Positions 53,711-62,549 of a stretch of DNA of 64,000 bases are shown one piece after another; within the stretch, counting starts at the first letter, position 1, and every line of letters starts with the position of its first letter. The position numbers and the translations under genes are program-made. Origin of the DNA: Actinomycetes bacterium (GTDB lineage Bacteria > Actinomycetota > Actinomycetes > Nanopelagicales > Nanopelagicaceae); the NCBI GenBank assembly GCA_014190175.1, contig BJFZ01000003.1:13585-77584 (forward strand), given 5' to 3'. Under the pieces are notes generated by a model. The model searched no databases, was not told the origin of the DNA, and was given only the letters and a program-made list of their open reading frames with translations.

Positions 53711-56700
53711 ATGGCAGTCGAATCCTTATTGCCTCATCTCAAATTGCAAGATCTAAGTGCAGCAATCACCTCTGGCAAAAAGGTGATAGCCCCAAATTCA
53801 CTCCACTCTTGGTTAATTGCTCAAGCGGCAAATTTAAATAGCGAAAATCAAAGTGCTCCAATCTTGGTGGTTACGCCAGGAAGCATTCATGATTTGCAAC
53901 GCGAATTACATGAGATTGCACCGGATTTAGTAATTCAAACTTTTCCCAATTGGGAAACTTTGCCACATGAAAGATTGAGTCCACAAAGCGATACGGTTGC
54001 AGCCAGATATAAAGCTTTAAATATGCTGCGTACAAATCAATCAATTGATATTTTACTGACGCCCGTTCGTGCATTAATGCAACCATTTGTTAAAGGATTT
54101 GGTTCAATTGCTGCTCCAAAATTTGAAGCAGGTTTACAGATTGATATGCATGAATGTGCAAGTGAATTAGTTTCACTTGGATATGTAAAAACTGACTTAG
54201 TTGAAAAACGTGGTGAGTTTGCAATTCGAGGTGGTCTACTTGATATTTTTCCACCACAAGAAGATCACCCGGTCAGAGTTGAATTATTTGATGACACAAT
54301 TGAGGAAGTCCGCAGCTTCTCTATCGCCGATCAAAGAACTATGGCACTTATTGCCGGATCTGTGACAGCACTTCCTAGTCGTGAAATGGCCTTGACAGAT
54401 GATGTCAAAAAACGTGCCGGAGCATTAGTTGAAAAGTATCCTGGGATTTCAGATTTACTTGGGAAAATCGCTAATGGGATAGCCGCTGAAGGAATGGAAT
54501 CTTTAATCCCAGCCTTGGTCGATTCAATGGAATCTTTAACTGAAGTCCTTCCTAAGGGTTCAAAAGTAATTTTAGTTTCGCCTGATTTAATAAATTCTCG
54601 AGCTGGTGAATTAATTTCAACTGGACGAGAATTCTTAGAAGCATCCTGGCTTAATGCCGCACACGGGAATACCGTACCAATTGAATTAGGTAGAAGTTCA
54701 TTTATAGATCTGGCTGAAGTTTTATCGGCTCTAGGAAATCGCAATTTCAATATTGGCTCCGTTGCACCATTTGGAATCGATGGTGAAAATTCAGAGTTTG
54801 CTGAGTTTGAAGTGATTGAACCTATAAGGGGAAACATTGATCGCTTTACTTTGCAGATCAATGAAAAGATTAAAGCCGGATGGCGAGTTGTAATTACAGC
54901 CATAGGACATGGAATCGCCGAAAGATATGCAACTTTGCTAAATGATGCAGATATACCGATGAAGCTAATAGAAGATTTGGCAGATCTCGCACCAAATGTT
55001 GCACATGTGACAACTTCAGCCATCAGATTTGGATTTAGCGCACCACATGAAAAGATTTTTTTGGTCACTGAACGAGATTTTGTTGGGGCTAAGGCTGTTA
55101 ATACCGAAGGTGCGCGGCTTGCCCCCAGAAGAGGTAAAAGAATTGACCCGCTTGCATTAAAAGATGGCGATTACGTTGTGCATGAAATCCATGGCGTAGG
55201 TCGTTTTATTGAAATGGTTGAGCGAGTAGTTGGGGGAACAACCCGCGAGTATTTAGTCATTGAATATGCTTCAAGCAAGCGAGGCCAGCCAGCAGATCGA
55301 CTTTATTTACCAACTGACTCACTAGATCAGATAACTCGTTATGTTGGTGGGGAAGCTCCAAGTGTGCACCGTATCGGCGGCGCTGATTGGCAGAAAGCGA
55401 AGGGACGAGCTAAGAAAGCGGTTCGTCAGATCGCTAGTGAGTTAATACAACTTTATGCAGCACGAACAAGTTCACCAGGATTCGCATTTTCACCAGATAC
55501 TCCGTGGCAACGTGAATTAGAAGATGCATTCCCATTTTCGGAAACACCAGATCAACTTTCAACAATTTCAGATGTAAAGGCGGATATGGAAAGACCATAT
55601 CCAATGGATCGGATTGTTTGCGGAGATGTTGGGTTTGGAAAAACTGAGGTTGCGATACGTGCGGCATTCAAAGCAGTGCAGGATGGAAAACAAGTTTCAA
55701 TTTTGTGTCCAACTACATTACTTGTACAACAACATTTAACAACTTTTAGGGAACGCTATTCAGGATTTCCAATTAGAGTTGAAGCGCTGTCTCGTTTTTC
55801 AACGCAAGGAGAGATTAAAAAAGTACTAACTGATTTAGCAGCAGGAAGTGTTGATGTAGTTATCGGTACCCACAGGTTGCTTTCTACTGATGTGATTTTT
55901 AGAGATTTAGGTTTGATGGTTGTAGATGAAGAACAAAGGTTTGGAGTCGAACACAAAGAGATATTGAAGAAATTCAGGGCCCATGTTGATGTTTTATCTA
56001 TGTCGGCAACTCCGATTCCGCGCACACTAGAAATGTCTATTACCGGAATTCGTGAAATGTCTATTATGGCTACTCCTCCTGAGGAGCGGCACCCAATTCT
56101 GACTTATGTTGGTGAGTACGAGGAAAAACAGATTACTGCAGCCATCAGAAGAGAATTACTAAGAGATGGTCAGATTTTTTATATTCATAACAGAGTTGAG
56201 AGTATAGATAGAGCAGTAATTAGATTGCATGGGTTGGTACCAGAAGCAAGAATTAGGATCGCTCACGGTCAAATGTCGGAAGATGCTCTTGAAAAAGTGA
56301 TTGTCTCTTTTTGGGAAAAAGAATTTGACATGCTTGTTTGTACAACAATTGTAGAAAATGGAATTGATATTCCAAATGCAAATACTTTGATTGTGGAACG
56401 TGCAGATCTGATGGGGTTATCACAACTTCATCAATTACGTGGAAGAGTTGGCCGAGGTCGTGAACGTGGTTATGCGTATTTCTTGTATCCAACTGAAAAG
56501 CCATTAACTGAAACTGCATTTGATCGACTTGCAACGATTGCCGCCAACACTGAACTTGGATCAGGAATGCAAGTTGCATTAAAAGATTTAGAGATCCGCG
56601 GTGCTGGAAATCTATTAGGTGGAGAGCAATCTGGACACATCGCAGATGTTGGTTTTGATTTATATATGCGCATGATTGGCGAAGCTGTTTTGGAGTTCCG

Positions 56701-57190
56701 CGGAAAGAAGCCAGAAAACCTTGATTGCAAAATTGAATTACCAGTAGATGCGCATTTGCCGCATGATTATGTGGAAAGTGAACGAGTTAGATTAGATATT
56801 TACCGAAGATTAGCTGACTCTAAAAATGATGTGGAAGTAAATGAGATATCAGCAGAATTGCTAGATCGGTTTGGCGCGCTGCCTGACGTGGTTTTAAATT
56901 TAATGAATGTTGCGAAATTACGGGCTACGGCCAAAGCTCGTGCATTGCGGGAAGTTGTAATGCATGGGAAATTTTTGAGATTGGCTCCAATTATTTTGAG
57001 TGATTCGCTCTCAGTTCGAATGGATCGGATCTACCCAGGACATATATATAAGGCAACTGCTGAAACCCTGCTTTTGCCTACACCGGGATCTCGAAATCTC
57101 GCCAATTCGCTCACACCTATGACCATAGGGAATACTGAACTCCTGAGTTGGGTAAATGAGGCACTCGAAAATGCAGCGCCGATAAAATAG
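53711..57190 (+). CDS. mfd: Transcription-repair coupling factor
   Basis: From ATG at 53711 the protein has 1159 residues. Order: UvrB-like region (1-330), RNA-polymerase-interacting domain (about 490-560, VVHEIHGVGRFIEM), the translocase with Walker A CGDVGFGKTEVA and box VVDEEQRFG, helicase C-terminal motifs TTIVENGIDIPN and QLRGRVGRGRERGYAY, and a TRCF domain. It displaces stalled RNA polymerase and recruits UvrA. An in-frame TTG at 53675 is possible but less likely. Downstream genes surA-like, mazG and eno are in the same direction. Confidence 0.96.
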   Translation: MAVESLLPHLKLQDLSAAITSGKKVIAPNSLHSWLIAQAANLNSENQSAPILVVTPGSIHDLQRELHEIAPDLVIQTFPNWETLPHERLSPQSDTVAARYKALNMLRTNQSIDILLTPVRALMQPFVKGFGSIAAPKFEAGLQIDMHECASELVSLGYVKTDLVEKRGEFAIRGGLLDIFPPQEDHPVRVELFDDTIEEVRSFSIADQRTMALIAGSVTALPSREMALTDDVKKRAGALVEKYPGISDLLGKIANGIAAEGMESLIPALVDSMESLTEVLPKGSKVILVSPDLINSRAGELISTGREFLEASWLNAAHGNTVPIELGRSSFIDLAEVLSALGNRNFNIGSVAPFGIDGENSEFAEFEVIEPIRGNIDRFTLQINEKIKAGWRVVITAIGHGIAERYATLLNDADIPMKLIEDLADLAPNVAHVTTSAIRFGFSAPHEKIFLVTERDFVGAKAVNTEGARLAPRRGKRIDPLALKDGDYVVHEIHGVGRFIEMVERVVGGTTREYLVIEYASSKRGQPADRLYLPTDSLDQITRYVGGEAPSVHRIGGADWQKAKGRAKKAVRQIASELIQLYAARTSSPGFAFSPDTPWQRELEDAFPFSETPDQLSTISDVKADMERPYPMDRIVCGDVGFGKTEVAIRAAFKAVQDGKQVSILCPTTLLVQQHLTTFRERYSGFPIRVEALSRFSTQGEIKKVLTDLAAGSVDVVIGTHRLLSTDVIFRDLGLMVVDEEQRFGVEHKEILKKFRAHVDVLSMSATPIPRTLEMSITGIREMSIMATPPEERHPILTYVGEYEEKQITAAIRRELLRDGQIFYIHNRVESIDRAVIRLHGLVPEARIRIAHGQMSEDALEKVIVSFWEKEFDMLVCTTIVENGIDIPNANTLIVERADLMGLSQLHQLRGRVGRGRERGYAYFLYPTEKPLTETAFDRLATIAANTELGSGMQVALKDLEIRGAGNLLGGEQSGHIADVGFDLYMRMIGEAVLEFRGKKPENLDCKIELPVDAHLPHDYVESERVRLDIYRRLADSKNDVEVNEISAELLDRFGALPDVVLNLMNVAKLRATAKARALREVVMHGKFLRLAPIILSDSLSVRMDRIYPGHIYKATAETLLLPTPGSRNLANSLTPMTIGNTELLSWVNEALENAAPIK

Positions 57191-57200
57191 GGAGTCTGGA

Positions 57201-57845
57201 ATGAGCTTGGAGAAAAATATGAAATTGCGCAAAATCAAGGTATTGCAAATCGGTGGCTTACTCATCGTTGGTGCCATTCTTGCCGGGTGCGCTAATTCAA
57301 GTTCAGCCGTGAGTATGAAACATGGCTCAATCTCTATTTCAAATTTGCAATCCACTATTAATGCGATAACTGCAGAGCGAATTGCAACAAATACCACGCC
57401 TGAAAATGCGTTAACAGGTGCCGATTTAGTACGTGCCCAGTTGCGCTTAAAAATAATTTCTTTTTTGCTGCACCGTGGAGCAAGTGAAAAAGGCATAACT
57501 CTTAATCCTGCTGAAGTCGCTGCAAATCGGGTAAAGATTGTTGCTCAGGTTGGTGGAGAATCCGCTATGCCTGCAGCTCTGGCAAATGCTTCCATCGCTG
57601 CAAGTGATTTAGATCGCTACATCGAAGATATTATTATCCAAGGAAGTCTTCGTGCGAAGTTAGTCGCACCAACTGCAACTGATCAAGAATTCAGTATCGC
57701 ATTGCAAAAATATGTAAGTGAAATTGGAGCTCGTGAAAAAGTTAAGCTAAATCCACGTTATGGAACATGGGTTGCGGCTACTTCAGATATAAATCCAGTT
57801 GATGCCACCAACGGCGCCGTAACTGATCCTGCCAAATCCAAATAA
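57201..57845 (+). CDS. SurA N-terminal-domain-like lipoprotein
   Basis: The protein has 214 residues. A lipoprotein signal ends in the lipobox LAGC with Cys30 as the lipidation site. The mature part contains a helical SurA_N-like chaperone region (ISISNLQSTINAITAERIA, RAQLRLKIISFLLHRGASEKG) but no peptidyl-prolyl isomerase domain. A similar protein lies between mfd and mazG in other actinobacteria. It probably assists folding of exported proteins at the outer face of the membrane; this is inference. GGGAG lies six bases before ATG. Confidence 0.78.
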   Translation: MSLEKNMKLRKIKVLQIGGLLIVGAILAGCANSSSAVSMKHGSISISNLQSTINAITAERIATNTTPENALTGADLVRAQLRLKIISFLLHRGASEKGITLNPAEVAANRVKIVAQVGGESAMPAALANASIAASDLDRYIEDIIIQGSLRAKLVAPTATDQEFSIALQKYVSEIGAREKVKLNPRYGTWVAATSDINPVDATNGAVTDPAKSK

Positions 57846-57854
57846 CGTACAACT

Positions 57855-58499
57855 ATGATCGAAAAATCCCAGCTTCAACATTTAGTTGAAGTTATGGATC
57901 GTTTGCGCACGCCAGGGGGATGTCCCTGGGATGCACAGCAAACACATGAATCACTACTTACCTATTTAATTGAAGAAAGTTATGAGTTTATTGATGCAGT
58001 CGAGCGATCTGATCGGGCAGATATGCTCGAAGAGCTCGGTGATATTTTGCTGCAAGTTGTTTTTCACGCTCGAATTGCCAGCGAAGAAAGTGAAGATGCG
58101 TTTGATATCGAAGATGTAGCAAAAGAGATTAGCAACAAATTAATTAGCCGCCACCCTCATGTTTTTTCAGAAGAAAAGCAATTAACTCCAAAAGAGGTTG
58201 AAGTTAATTGGGAGAAAATTAAAAGTGCTGAAAAAGATCGAAAATCTGCAGGTGATGGTGTGCCATTAGGTCAACCAGCCTTAGCATTGACCGCTAAATT
58301 GATTCATAGAGCTAAGAAACATGGAGAACGGGTAGAGCCAGTAGTTGAGATCAAAAATCCACCTGTTGTGGATCAGGCCACCATCGGGGATTTACTTTTC
58401 GCTGTAGTTGCACTTGCCACCGAGCATGGGGTTGATCCAGAGCAAGCCATGCGAAATAAGGCACGTGCTTATAAAGAATCGCTATCCAGAAGCGAATAG
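57855..58499 (+). CDS. mazG: Nucleoside triphosphate pyrophosphohydrolase MazG
   Basis: The protein has 214 residues. It shows GGCPWDAQQTHESLLTYLIE and ESYEFIDAVERSD with the metal-binding EExxE, then ELGDILLQVVFHARIA and KLISRHPHVF. The second, partly conserved repeat is shorter than in E. coli MazG (263). It hydrolyses NTPs and dNTPs to monophosphates, clearing oxidised nucleotides or lowering alarmones. It is 9 bp after the lipoprotein gene. Confidence 0.93.
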   Translation: MIEKSQLQHLVEVMDRLRTPGGCPWDAQQTHESLLTYLIEESYEFIDAVERSDRADMLEELGDILLQVVFHARIASEESEDAFDIEDVAKEISNKLISRHPHVFSEEKQLTPKEVEVNWEKIKSAEKDRKSAGDGVPLGQPALALTAKLIHRAKKHGERVEPVVEIKNPPVVDQATIGDLLFAVVALATEHGVDPEQAMRNKARAYKESLSRSE

Positions 58500-58508
58500 A
58501 ATTAAGGC

Positions 58509-58537
58509 TTGACCTGAAATACCTGAAATATTAGGTC
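58509..58537 (+). promoter_or_regulatory. Predicted eno promoter with a 9-bp tandem repeat in the spacer
   Basis: TTGACC (58509-58514) and TAGGTC (58532-58537) are 17 bp apart, within the 57-bp gap after mazG. ACCTGAAAT is repeated head to tail at 58512 and 58521, covering most of the spacer. AAGGAG and the GTG start at 58557 follow. Confidence 0.5.
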
Positions 58538-58556
58538 TTATAAAAAGGAGTAGTAA

Positions 58557-59849
<1,293 letters not shown>

Positions 59850-59872
59850 TTTTAAATAGGTGGTGAATTTCT

Positions 59873-60289
59873 GTGGCAAATAGAATTAAGGGAGTAACCG
59901 GGAGATTCGTAGCGCTCTCTGTGGTCTTTTTTCTGATCGCTTTAACTGTCGCACCACCAATGCAACGATATTTCAGTCAAAGAGCACAAATTAGCGCTGT
60001 TGAAGCACAGATAGACGCTAGTAAAGAACGCTTGCAAAATGCTGAAGCAGAGTTAGCAAGATGGAGAGATCCTGCTTATGTTAAATCGCAAGCAAGGGAT
60101 CGCTTGCACTTCGTGCTTCCGGGAGAGCGGCAATACATAGTGGTTGGGGCAAAATCCCAATCGCAAAATGCAGCAGATGAACAAAACTCTGTCGCAGATC
60201 AACTTCCAGATCATGCACCTTGGTATGAGCGATTAATTTCATCAATCCAAACAGTTGCCACTTCTGGAGCAGTAATTGAAACCAAGTGA
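59873..60289 (+). CDS. ftsB: Septum formation initiator FtsB/DivIC
   Basis: The protein has 138 residues: a short basic cytoplasmic N-terminus, one membrane span (about 12-30), then a heptad-like coiled coil (RAQISAVEAQIDASKERLQN, AEAELARWRDPAYVKSQARD). RDRLHFVLPGERQYIV is typical of the family. It links FtsQ and FtsL in the division complex; together with glp and glpR this window carries several divisome genes. GTG start. It overlaps the DUF501 gene by 14 bp. Confidence 0.9.
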   Translation: MANRIKGVTGRFVALSVVFFLIALTVAPPMQRYFSQRAQISAVEAQIDASKERLQNAEAELARWRDPAYVKSQARDRLHFVLPGERQYIVVGAKSQSQNAADEQNSVADQLPDHAPWYERLISSIQTVATSGAVIETK

Positions 60290-60779
60290 GCGAGATCTAG
60301 AAGTTGTACAGGAGCAACTAGGTAGAACTCCGCGAGACGTACATGGCGTTGCTCATCGGTGTCCATGTGGTGAAGTAAGTGTGGTTGAGACACCACCTCG
60401 ATTAGGTGACGGAACACCATTTCCAACTTTTTACTATGCGACTTGTCCGCGTTTAACTGGCGCCATCTCAACTTTAGAGACCACCGGGATGATGGGTGAG
60501 ATGAGCGCGCGGTTGGAAAATGATCAAGAGTTAAACGGCGCGTACAAAGCAGCACATCTTGATTACATTGCAGCGCGCAGTGCATTAGGTGTTGATGTTC
60601 CAGAGGTTGAAAACATAAGTGCTGGCGGAATGCCAGATCGGGTTAAATGTTTACATTCATTAGTAGCACATTCACTTGGTGCTGGGCCAGGAGTAAATCC
60701 TTTGGGTGATGAAGCGTTAGCAGCGTTGCCACAATGGTGGCTTGAAAACCCATGCAGTGCTTTTGGTACGCAGGAATGA
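60276..60779 (+). CDS. DUF501 family protein
   Basis: The protein has 167 residues from a TTG at 60276. It shows LGRTPRDVHGVAHRCPCGE, then VVETPPRLGDGTPFPTFYY, CPRLTGAISTLE, DRVKCLHSLVAHSLGAGPG and NPLGDEAL, the conserved DUF501 pattern. Cys and His positions suggest a metal site. The function is unknown, but it is almost always located between ftsB and ppx in actinobacteria. The rare TTG start overlapping ftsB suggests low, coupled expression. Confidence 0.88.
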   Translation: MKPSERDLEVVQEQLGRTPRDVHGVAHRCPCGEVSVVETPPRLGDGTPFPTFYYATCPRLTGAISTLETTGMMGEMSARLENDQELNGAYKAAHLDYIAARSALGVDVPEVENISAGGMPDRVKCLHSLVAHSLGAGPGVNPLGDEALAALPQWWLENPCSAFGTQE

Positions 60780-61699
60780 AACGAGTCGCAGCGCTAGATT
60801 GCGGAACAAATTCAATTCGATTATTGATCGCTGAAGAAAATCTGGGAGCAAGTAATTTTACTGAGATTTCACGCAAGATGTCGATTGTAAAACTTGGTGA
60901 AGGTGTAGACAAAAACAAAGCATTTCTACCTGATGCAATTTCACGCACTCTTGCAGCGCTAAAAGTATTTGCGGCAGATATTGCCGAGGCTAAAGTTGAA
61001 CAAGTTCGTTTTTGTGCAACAAGTGCAACAAGAGATGCGCAAAATCGCGATGAGTTTTTGATCCCAGTGGCAGAGATATTAGGAATTACCCCGGAAGTTA
61101 TTTCAGGTGAAGAAGAAGCCAGGCTCTCCTTCAAAGGAGCAACTCAAGGATTAGATAAAGCCTCTGGCCCATTCCTAGTAATTGATATTGGTGGAGGTTC
61201 AACTGAATTTGTCTTTGGAAGTGATCGTGTAGATGCGGCTCGAAGTGTGAATATCGGGTGCGTACGGATGAGTGAGCGTCATTTCAAAACTGACCCTCCA
61301 ACTCAAAGCGAGATTGATTCTGCCCGCTTAGATATTAGGAATGCGATTTCTCTAGCCGCCGAAGTTGTTCCGATCGAGAATGCCAAGACTTTAGTTGCGG
61401 TTGCCGGTACTGCGACAACAGTCGCAGCAGCTGCTTTAGATCTTGCTGAATATAATTCTGATTTAATTCACTTAGCGAAAATAAGTGCGATTAAAACGCG
61501 CAGAGTTTCAGATTGGCTCTTAACACTTACAAGACAAGAGCGAGCAGATCTTGGATATATGCACCCTGGTCGAGTTGACGTAATTGCTGCCGGATCTCTG
61601 GTCCTTGCTGAAATTATTGAAGCCACAGGGCTAGAAAGTTTTGTAGCAAGTGAAAATGATATTTTGGATGGAATGGTTTGGTCGATGTTAAATGCTTAG
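60776..61699 (+). CDS. ppx: Exopolyphosphatase / pppGpp phosphohydrolase
   Basis: The protein has 307 residues from ATG at 60776, whose ATGA overlaps the DUF501 stop; the frame upstream of this lies in DUF501. Actin-like fold motifs: ALDCGTNSIRLLIAE, RFCATSATRDAQNRDEF, ISGEEEARLSFKGA, VIDIGGGSTEFVFG and VAGTATTVAAAALDL. It degrades polyphosphate and/or pppGpp. It lacks the C-terminal HD region of E. coli Ppx, as in actinobacterial forms. The end overlaps the glycosylase gene by 8 bp. Confidence 0.93.
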   Translation: MKRVAALDCGTNSIRLLIAEENLGASNFTEISRKMSIVKLGEGVDKNKAFLPDAISRTLAALKVFAADIAEAKVEQVRFCATSATRDAQNRDEFLIPVAEILGITPEVISGEEEARLSFKGATQGLDKASGPFLVIDIGGGSTEFVFGSDRVDAARSVNIGCVRMSERHFKTDPPTQSEIDSARLDIRNAISLAAEVVPIENAKTLVAVAGTATTVAAAALDLAEYNSDLIHLAKISAIKTRRVSDWLLTLTRQERADLGYMHPGRVDVIAAGSLVLAEIIEATGLESFVASENDILDGMVWSMLNA

Positions 61700-62408
61700 T
61701 GATATTGCAATATCTAAATTAGCCGATATCAAAGCTTTAGATAAAGAGTTAATAAAGTGTGATGGATGTTTGCGCTTAAAACTGTGGCGTGAAGAAGTTG
61801 CCGTAACTAAGCGACGTGCGTATCAAGATGAAACTTATTGGGGTAAGCCGGTTCCGGGCTTTGGCCCGGTAGATGCCCAAATTATTTTGGTGGGTTTAGC
61901 CCCTGGCGCACATGGTGCCAATCGCACTGGTCGAATATTTACTGGTGATGCATCAGGTGATTGGCTGTTCCCAGAATTATTTTCGGCAGGGCTTGCTAAT
62001 CAACCAACAAGCAAGGGAATAGATGATGGCTTGCAATTGATTAATACTCGCGTCTTATGTGCAGTTAGGTGTGTTCCGCCAGATAACAAAGCAGAAACTA
62101 GCGAGCGCGATACCTGTTCTGTTTGGTTTAATCGTGAAATTGAATTGCTAATGCCAACTGCAAAAGTTTTTGTGGCCCTAGGCGCATTTGCTTGGGACAG
62201 TTTATGGCGCACATTACGAGCGCAATCTGATCAATTACCGAGTAAAAAAGTGGCATTCGCTCATGGCGCCGAAGTGATCTTCGGGGATCGGCTCTTATTG
62301 GCCTCATTTCACCCAAGTCAGCAAAATACTGCCACTGGAAAGCTGAAGGTTGGTGCGATGGCAGAGATCTTCCTGAGAGCCGGTAGATTTACCCGCTCAG
62401 ACAAGTAG
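61692..62408 (+). CDS. Uracil-DNA glycosylase, family 5 (UdgB)
   Basis: The protein has 238 residues. The catalytic region reads GLAPGAHGANRTGRIFTGDA, the family-5 (UDGb) hallmark, lacking the usual Asp/Asn catalytic residue of family 1. The C-terminal minor-groove motif is ASFHPSQQNTATG. Cys in KCDGCLRLK and in VLCAVRCVPP and DTCSVW supply a [4Fe-4S] cluster. It removes uracil and other deaminated bases from DNA. It overlaps ppx and is followed by a tRNA. Confidence 0.92.
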   Translation: MLSDIAISKLADIKALDKELIKCDGCLRLKLWREEVAVTKRRAYQDETYWGKPVPGFGPVDAQIILVGLAPGAHGANRTGRIFTGDASGDWLFPELFSAGLANQPTSKGIDDGLQLINTRVLCAVRCVPPDNKAETSERDTCSVWFNREIELLMPTAKVFVALGAFAWDSLWRTLRAQSDQLPSKKVAFAHGAEVIFGDRLLLASFHPSQQNTATGKLKVGAMAEIFLRAGRFTRSDK

Positions 62409-62423
62409 CAGTAAATCAAAGAC

Positions 62424-62496
62424 GCCCCGATAGCCCAATGGCAGAGGCAGAGGACTTAAAATCCTCCAAGTGTGGGTTCGACCCCCACTCGGGGCA
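62424..62496 (+). tRNA. tRNA with anticodon UAA (tRNA-Leu), short variable loop
   Basis: Acceptor GCCCCGA/TCGGGGC, D-stem GCC/GGC, anticodon stem GAGGA/TCCTC around CTTAAAA (anticodon TAA), T-stem GTGGG/CCCAC with loop TTCGACC, discriminator A. The anticodon reads UUA (Leu). Variable loop is only five bases (CAAGT), whereas bacterial tRNA-Leu normally has a long class II arm. The cloverleaf is otherwise intact, so it is probably functional. Confidence 0.85.
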
Positions 62497-62549
62497 CAAA
62501 TCTATACTTAGATCATTCAGCTCAGATTGCAAAAGGGAACAGGGTCAAG

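Noticed and set aside
54331..55068. 245-codon reverse frame inside mfd
   Set aside because: Antisense to conserved mfd sequence, Ser/Ile-rich product, no ribosome-binding site.
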